NCBI GenBank assembly: GCA_934292805.1
Contig: CAKQXQ010000013.1
Location: 1 to 61,633, forward strand
Source of the DNA: an uncultured Roseburia sp.
GTDB taxonomy: Bacteria; Bacillota; Clostridia; Lachnospirales; Lachnospiraceae
Reading direction: 5' to 3'
DNA length: 61,633 nucleotides
Positions 57,445 through 61,633 of the stretch are shown here, piece by piece. The notes under the pieces are model-generated. The model saw only the letters and a program-made list of their open reading frames with translations, did no database searches and was not told the DNA's origin. The position numbers were made by a program, and so were the translations under genes. The first letter of the stretch is position 1. Every line of letters begins with the position of its first letter.

Positions 57445-57804
57445 ATGAATGGACAGATGGAAACCAAATTAGGCAAAGTTATAATAGATCCTGAAGTAAT
57501 TGCTACTTACGCAGGTTCTGTGGCCGTAGAGTGTTTTGGCATTGTAGGTATGGCTGCTGTAAATATGAAAGACGGACTCGTGAAGTTATTAAAGAAAGAT
57601 TATCTTACACACGGAATCAATGTTTCTGTGAATGAAGAGAATAAGATCACAATTGATTTTCATGTGATCGTAGCATATGGAATAAGCATCAGCACAGTTG
57701 CGGATAATCTGATCGAAACAGTCAGATATAAGGTAGAAGAATTTACAGGCATGGAAATTGAGAAGATTAACATCTACGTCGAAGGCGTACGTGTGATTGA
57801 TTAA
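57445..57804 (+). CDS. Asp23/Gls24 family protein (YloU-like)
   Basis: A 119-aa DUF322 protein (LGKVIIDPEVIATYAGSVAVECFGIVGMA near residues 9-37; HGINVSVNEENKITIDFHVIVAYG near 57-80). Members associate with the cell envelope in staphylococci and are general envelope-stress factors; this short single-domain form is the YloU type always found before the FakA-like gene. Start at 57445, with AAAGAAAGG upstream. It precedes fakA by 14 bases. Confidence 0.92.
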   Translation: MNGQMETKLGKVIIDPEVIATYAGSVAVECFGIVGMAAVNMKDGLVKLLKKDYLTHGINVSVNEENKITIDFHVIVAYGISISTVADNLIETVRYKVEEFTGMEIEKINIYVEGVRVID

Positions 57805-57818
57805 GGAGGATTTAAGAA

Positions 57819-59528
57819 GTGGAAATCACTACAATAAATGCGGAACTCTTCGCCAGAATGTTTCTGGCAGGAGCGAATAATTTAGAGGCCAAAAAGGAAT
57901 GGATCAATGAACTGAACGTATTCCCTGTTCCGGATGGAGATACCGGAACAAATATGTCAATGACGATCATGTCAGCGGCAAAGGAAGTTGCTGGAATCGA
58001 GAATCCGACAATGGCTTCTCTTGCAAAGGCAATTTCTTCCGGATCATTACGTGGAGCAAGAGGTAACTCCGGTGTTATCTTGTCACAGTTATTCCGTGGT
58101 TTTACGAAGGTGATCGCAGAATATGATGAGCTGAACGTACAGATCGTTTCAGATGCATTCCAGAAAGCAACAGAGACTGCTTACAAAGCAGTTATGAAAC
58201 CAAAAGAAGGTACGATCTTAACCGTAGCCAAGGGAATGTCTGACAAGGCAGCAGAACTTGGAGAAGAGACAGATGATCTGGTTTATTTCTTTGATGAGAT
58301 CATCAAAGAAGGTGATCATGTATTAAGCAAGACTCCGGATATGCTTCCTGTATTAAAACAGGCTGGAGTTGTAGATTCCGGCGGACAGGGACTGATGCAG
58401 GTTTTAAAGGGTGCCATGGACGCACTTCTTGGAAAAGAGATAGATTATTCTGCAGTAACTGCTTCAACAGAAGGAAGTCAGGGAGGAGCATCCTCTTATA
58501 TTGACGCACAGGCTGAGCAGGAGATCACATTTACTTACTGTACACAGTTCTTAATTATGTTAGAGCATCCATTTACTGAGAAACAGGAGATGGATTTCAA
58601 GAGTTATCTGGAATCAATCGGAGATTCCATCGTTGTAGTTGCTGATGACGAGATCGTAAAGGTACATGTACATACCAACGATCCTGGTATGGCAATGCAG
58701 AGAGGTCTTACTTACGGAAGCCTCACAACAATTATCATTGAAAATATGCGTCTGGAACGTGATGAGAAGATCTCTGCCATGAAAGAAAAAGAGATGCAGA
58801 ATACAGAGAATGCCGAGCAGGAGATCAGATCAGCTGAGGCAGGAGAGCAGGCTGTACCAGCTGAAGAGAAGGAAATGGGATTCATTTCTGTCAGCATCGG
58901 TGAGGGAATCAATGAAATCTTCAAGGGACTTGGAGTAGACTACATTATCGAAGGTGGTCAGACTATGAACCCAAGTACAGAAGATATGCTCAATGCGATC
59001 GATAAGGTAAATGCAAAGACAATTTTTATCCTTCCAAATAATAAGAATATTATTATGGCAGCAAATCAGGCAGCTTCCCTGACAGAAGATAAGAAGATCA
59101 TTGTAATTCCGACCAAGACAATACCACAGGGTATCACTGCACTTGTTAACTTTATTCCTGACAGTACACCGGAAGATAATGCAGAACGTATGACAGAAGA
59201 AATACAGCTTGTTAAAACCGGTCAGGTAACTTATGCAGTAAGAGATACTGTCATCGATGATAAAGAGATCAAGCAGGATGACTATATGGGAATCGGTGAC
59301 AAGGGAATCCTTTCTGTAGGTACAGATATGGAAAAAACAGTCCTTGAAATGATCGGTGAGATGATCGATGAAGATTCAGCCATTTTAAGTATTTATTATG
59401 GGGAAGAGATGAATGAAGACTCTGCAAATGAGATTGCAGAAAAGGTAGAAGAGGAATATCCGGACGTAGAAGTGGAAGTACACTACGGTGGACAGCCAAT
59501 CTATTACTATGTGATTTCTGTAGAATAA
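57819..59528 (+). CDS. fakA: Fatty acid kinase ATP-binding subunit FakA (YloV, DAK domain)
   Basis: A 569-aa protein. The N-terminal DhaL/DAK domain contains NVFPVPDGDTGTNMSMT (residues about 28-44), the metal- and ATP-binding motif, and SGSLRGARGNSGVILSQ near 68. A Glu/Ala-rich linker (near 320-350) leads to the C-terminal domain found in FakA. With a FakB fatty-acid-binding protein (not in this window) it phosphorylates exogenous fatty acids. The start is a GTG behind AAGGAGGA with 8-base spacing. It is followed by recG after 4 bases. Confidence 0.93.
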   Translation: MEITTINAELFARMFLAGANNLEAKKEWINELNVFPVPDGDTGTNMSMTIMSAAKEVAGIENPTMASLAKAISSGSLRGARGNSGVILSQLFRGFTKVIAEYDELNVQIVSDAFQKATETAYKAVMKPKEGTILTVAKGMSDKAAELGEETDDLVYFFDEIIKEGDHVLSKTPDMLPVLKQAGVVDSGGQGLMQVLKGAMDALLGKEIDYSAVTASTEGSQGGASSYIDAQAEQEITFTYCTQFLIMLEHPFTEKQEMDFKSYLESIGDSIVVVADDEIVKVHVHTNDPGMAMQRGLTYGSLTTIIIENMRLERDEKISAMKEKEMQNTENAEQEIRSAEAGEQAVPAEEKEMGFISVSIGEGINEIFKGLGVDYIIEGGQTMNPSTEDMLNAIDKVNAKTIFILPNNKNIIMAANQAASLTEDKKIIVIPTKTIPQGITALVNFIPDSTPEDNAERMTEEIQLVKTGQVTYAVRDTVIDDKEIKQDDYMGIGDKGILSVGTDMEKTVLEMIGEMIDEDSAILSIYYGEEMNEDSANEIAEKVEEEYPDVEVEVHYGGQPIYYYVISVE

Positions 59529-59532
59529 AAGT

Positions 59533-61590
59533 ATGAGATTAAATTCATCCATAAAAGAAGTGAAAGGGATCGGCGATAAAACAGCCGATCTTTTTCTAAA
59601 AATAAATATTGAGACAATCCGGGATCTGATCTCCTATTTTCCAAGAACTTATGTGCAGTTCCCGGAGATCAAACATCCTGACGAAGTGGTGGAGGGAGAG
59701 ACTGCGGCAGTGATAGGGCAGATACGGCAGACTCCGGTTGTGAAGAGAGTGCGCAGCATGCAGATCACGGTAACTTCGATCACCGGCATGGGAAAACGTT
59801 TAGAACTTGTGTGGTTTCGTCTCCCATACATCAAAAACAGCCTTCATCCGGGCGGAACTTATGTGTTTTATGGCAAGGTACAGCATAAAAACGGAAGGTT
59901 TGTCATGGAGCAGCCGGCAATTTATACGCCGGAAAAATATGAGGCGATGGAACATTTGCTGCTTCCGGTTTACACCCTGCCAAAAGGATTATCAAATCAG
60001 CTTATGCTGAAAGCAGAGCGGTCTGTTTTGGAGGAAGAACATTTATTCCGGGATTATCTGCCGACAGAACTGCGGGAAAAGCATCAGCTCTGTGAGTATA
60101 ATTACGCGATCAAACAGATTCATTTCCCGGACGATATGGAGACGCTGATCGAGGCAAGAAAACGGCTTGTGTTTGACGAACTCTTTTTATTTATCTTAAA
60201 CCTGCAATATCAGAAAGAAAAAAAGGAAAAAGAGAAAAATCAGTTTTCTTTCCAGTCGGATGATTTTGTGGAACAGTTGATCGAAAAACTGCCGTATAAG
60301 CTCACAAATGCCCAATTGCGGGCATTGTCAGAGGTCCGGGCGGACATGCGGAGCGACTACGTTATGCAGCGTCTGATTCAGGGAGATGTCGGTTCCGGAA
60401 AGACGATCATTGCGTTTTTAGCGATGGCGGACACTGCACACAATGGCTGTCAGTCTGCGATTATGGCACCGACGGAGGTGCTTGCAAGACAGCATTACGA
60501 ATCATTTCAGAGCATGTGCGAGATATTTGGACTGGATTTTCCTGTGATTCTTATCACGGGTTCCATGACCGCAAAACAGAAAAAGCTGGCATATCAGGAG
60601 ATTTTAGATCACCCGGATGCACTGATCATCGGAACACATGCGCTGATACAGGAAAAGGTGATTTATCAGAACCTTGCGCTTGTGATCACAGACGAGCAGC
60701 ACCGGTTTGGCGTAAAACAGCGTGAAATATTTTCGGAAAAAGGAACAAAGCCGCATATTCTTGTCATGAGTGCGACTCCGATTCCACGGACGCTTGCCAT
60801 TATTTTATACGGTGATCTGGACATTTCCGTGGTGGATGAGGTACCCGCAAAACGTCTGCCAATCAAAAACTGTGTGGTGGATACCAGATACCGCCCGAAG
60901 GCGTATCAGTTTATCGAAAAAGAGGTGGCTGCCGGTCATCAGGCGTATGTGATCTGTCCGTTGGTGGAAGAGAGCGAGAATATGGAGGCAGAGAATGTCA
61001 CAGACTATGCGAAGCGTCTGAAAGAGGAACTGCCGGATACGATTGAAATCGGACTTTTGCATGGACAGATGAAACCTGCACAGAAAAATGACGTTATGGA
61101 ACGGTTTGCAGCAAATGAGATACAGGTGCTTATATCGACTACGGTTGTAGAAGTTGGGGTGAATGTTCCGAATGCGACGGTTATGATGATCGAAAATGCG
61201 GAACATTTTGGCCTTGCACAGCTTCATCAGCTTCGAGGGCGTGTCGGACGAGGGGATGCGCAGTCATACTGCATTATGGTCAATTGCAGCAACTCCAAGG
61301 AGTCACAGAAACGTCTGGATATTTTGAATCAATCCAACGATGGATTTAAAATTGCAAGTGAGGATCTGAAACTGCGCGGCCCCGGAGATTTCTTTGGTAT
61401 CCGGCAATCCGGTGAAATGCAGTTTGCACTTGCGGATATCTATCAGGATGCCTATATTATGCAGCGTGCAAGCGAGGAAGTTGCGGATATTTTAGGAAAA
61501 GACCCGGAACTTTCCGGCGAGGATCATAAAAACCTGAAAGACTATCTGGAACTGTTTTTGGCAGACCAGAGAAATAAATTAAATTTATAA
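59533..61590 (+). CDS. recG: ATP-dependent DNA helicase RecG
   Basis: A 685-aa fork-remodelling helicase. The N-terminal wedge/OB domain (KGIGDKTADLFLKINI and an OB region near residue 60-130) precedes helicase motifs: Walker A GDVGSGKTI (near 284), the DEQH box TDEQHRFGVKQR (near 388), SATPIPRTLA (near 413), motif VI LRGRVGRG (near 572) and the C-terminal TRG-type segment. The length is typical. It is the last gene; 43 bases follow to the window edge, with a short dyad ATGAAG…CTTCAT but no full terminator in view. Confidence 0.97.
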   Translation: MRLNSSIKEVKGIGDKTADLFLKINIETIRDLISYFPRTYVQFPEIKHPDEVVEGETAAVIGQIRQTPVVKRVRSMQITVTSITGMGKRLELVWFRLPYIKNSLHPGGTYVFYGKVQHKNGRFVMEQPAIYTPEKYEAMEHLLLPVYTLPKGLSNQLMLKAERSVLEEEHLFRDYLPTELREKHQLCEYNYAIKQIHFPDDMETLIEARKRLVFDELFLFILNLQYQKEKKEKEKNQFSFQSDDFVEQLIEKLPYKLTNAQLRALSEVRADMRSDYVMQRLIQGDVGSGKTIIAFLAMADTAHNGCQSAIMAPTEVLARQHYESFQSMCEIFGLDFPVILITGSMTAKQKKLAYQEILDHPDALIIGTHALIQEKVIYQNLALVITDEQHRFGVKQREIFSEKGTKPHILVMSATPIPRTLAIILYGDLDISVVDEVPAKRLPIKNCVVDTRYRPKAYQFIEKEVAAGHQAYVICPLVEESENMEAENVTDYAKRLKEELPDTIEIGLLHGQMKPAQKNDVMERFAANEIQVLISTTVVEVGVNVPNATVMMIENAEHFGLAQLHQLRGRVGRGDAQSYCIMVNCSNSKESQKRLDILNQSNDGFKIASEDLKLRGPGDFFGIRQSGEMQFALADIYQDAYIMQRASEEVADILGKDPELSGEDHKNLKDYLELFLADQRNKLNL

Positions 61591-61633
61591 CAAATGAAGC
61601 AGTAAAAACTTCATAAAACACGTAGAAAGAACC

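Noticed and set aside
57257..57448. 63-codon ORF upstream of asp23
   Set aside because: It covers the divergent promoter region, is extremely AT-rich and has no ribosome-binding site; most likely chance.
1..61633. CRISPR arrays, prophage, restriction-modification, toxin-antitoxin or other defence systems
   Set aside because: No spaced short direct repeats, integrase, transposase, nuclease-methylase pair or toxin-antitoxin pair is visible. The genes are almost entirely core functions in syntenic order.

Overview
The window is an ordinary chromosomal segment of a low-to-mid GC, spore-forming anaerobic Firmicute, most likely a gut Lachnospiraceae (Clostridium cluster XIVa). The evidence is the gene order (rimP-nusA-ylxR-ylxQ-infB-rbfA-nrnA-truB-ribF; scpA-scpB-dac; cmk-ispH-rpsA; zapA-U32-rodA-pbp; rpmB | asp23-fakA-recG), the Na+-type decarboxylase and Rnf clusters of anaerobic energy metabolism, and sporulation-linked genes (a GerW-family gene and a DacB-like carboxypeptidase). 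The genus is not determined. I see no prophage, integrase, transposase, CRISPR array or recognised defence system.

Layout. 1-2.9 kb: the end of rplT, then an XRE-TPR regulator and an ABC exporter with a perfect 12+12 bp palindrome between them. 2.9-5.0 kb: a divergent AraC regulator and galE. 5.1-5.6 kb: three tandem tRNA-Glu(CTC) genes on a 101-bp period, followed by a multi-hairpin repeat element. 5.8-14.3 kb: the nusA-infB translation operon. 14.4-18.4 kb: an NlpC/P60 hydrolase, rpsO and pnp, the last two each with a structured leader. 18.5-25.1 kb: an S8 protease, cardiolipin synthase, and scpAB flanked by two D-Ala-D-Ala carboxypeptidases. 25.2-30.4 kb: a five-gene biotin-dependent Na+ decarboxylase/transcarboxylase operon. 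30.6-35.4 kb: a MurR/RpiR regulator, an HI0933 flavoprotein, cmk, ispH and rpsA. 35.5-41.9 kb: an RNase H-fold exonuclease facing rnfCDGEAB. 42.0-46.9 kb: a palindrome-rich spacer, then proB, a DUF896 gene, a 5-formyl-THF cyclo-ligase gene, proA and miaB. 46.9-54.2 kb: ruvAB, zapA, U32, rodA and pbp. 54.4-56.8 kb: a NUDIX gene, an unknown gene, DUF2953, gerW and a 46-aa membrane protein. 56.8-61.6 kb: a second copy of the repeat element in opposite orientation, rpmB (minus strand), asp23, fakA and recG.

How the parts work together. Most of the window is information processing (ribosome maturation, transcription antitermination, RNA decay, tRNA modification, recombination, chromosome segregation) and cell envelope (SEDS-PBP pair, carboxypeptidases, NlpC/P60, cardiolipin). 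Two ion-pumping modules stand out: the decarboxylase operon moves Na+ at the cost of a carboxyl group, and Rnf couples ferredoxin:NAD+ oxidoreduction to an ion gradient.

No clearly new enzymatic system is visible. The items most worth follow-up are the dispersed multi-hairpin element (two copies, each just behind a terminator in the direction of transcription), the palindrome-controlled regulator/exporter pair at the left edge, the lipoprotein-OadG fusion in an operon with two different carboxyltransferases, the cysteine-rich tail of RnfE, the palindromes in front of proB and the long stem in the pnp leader.
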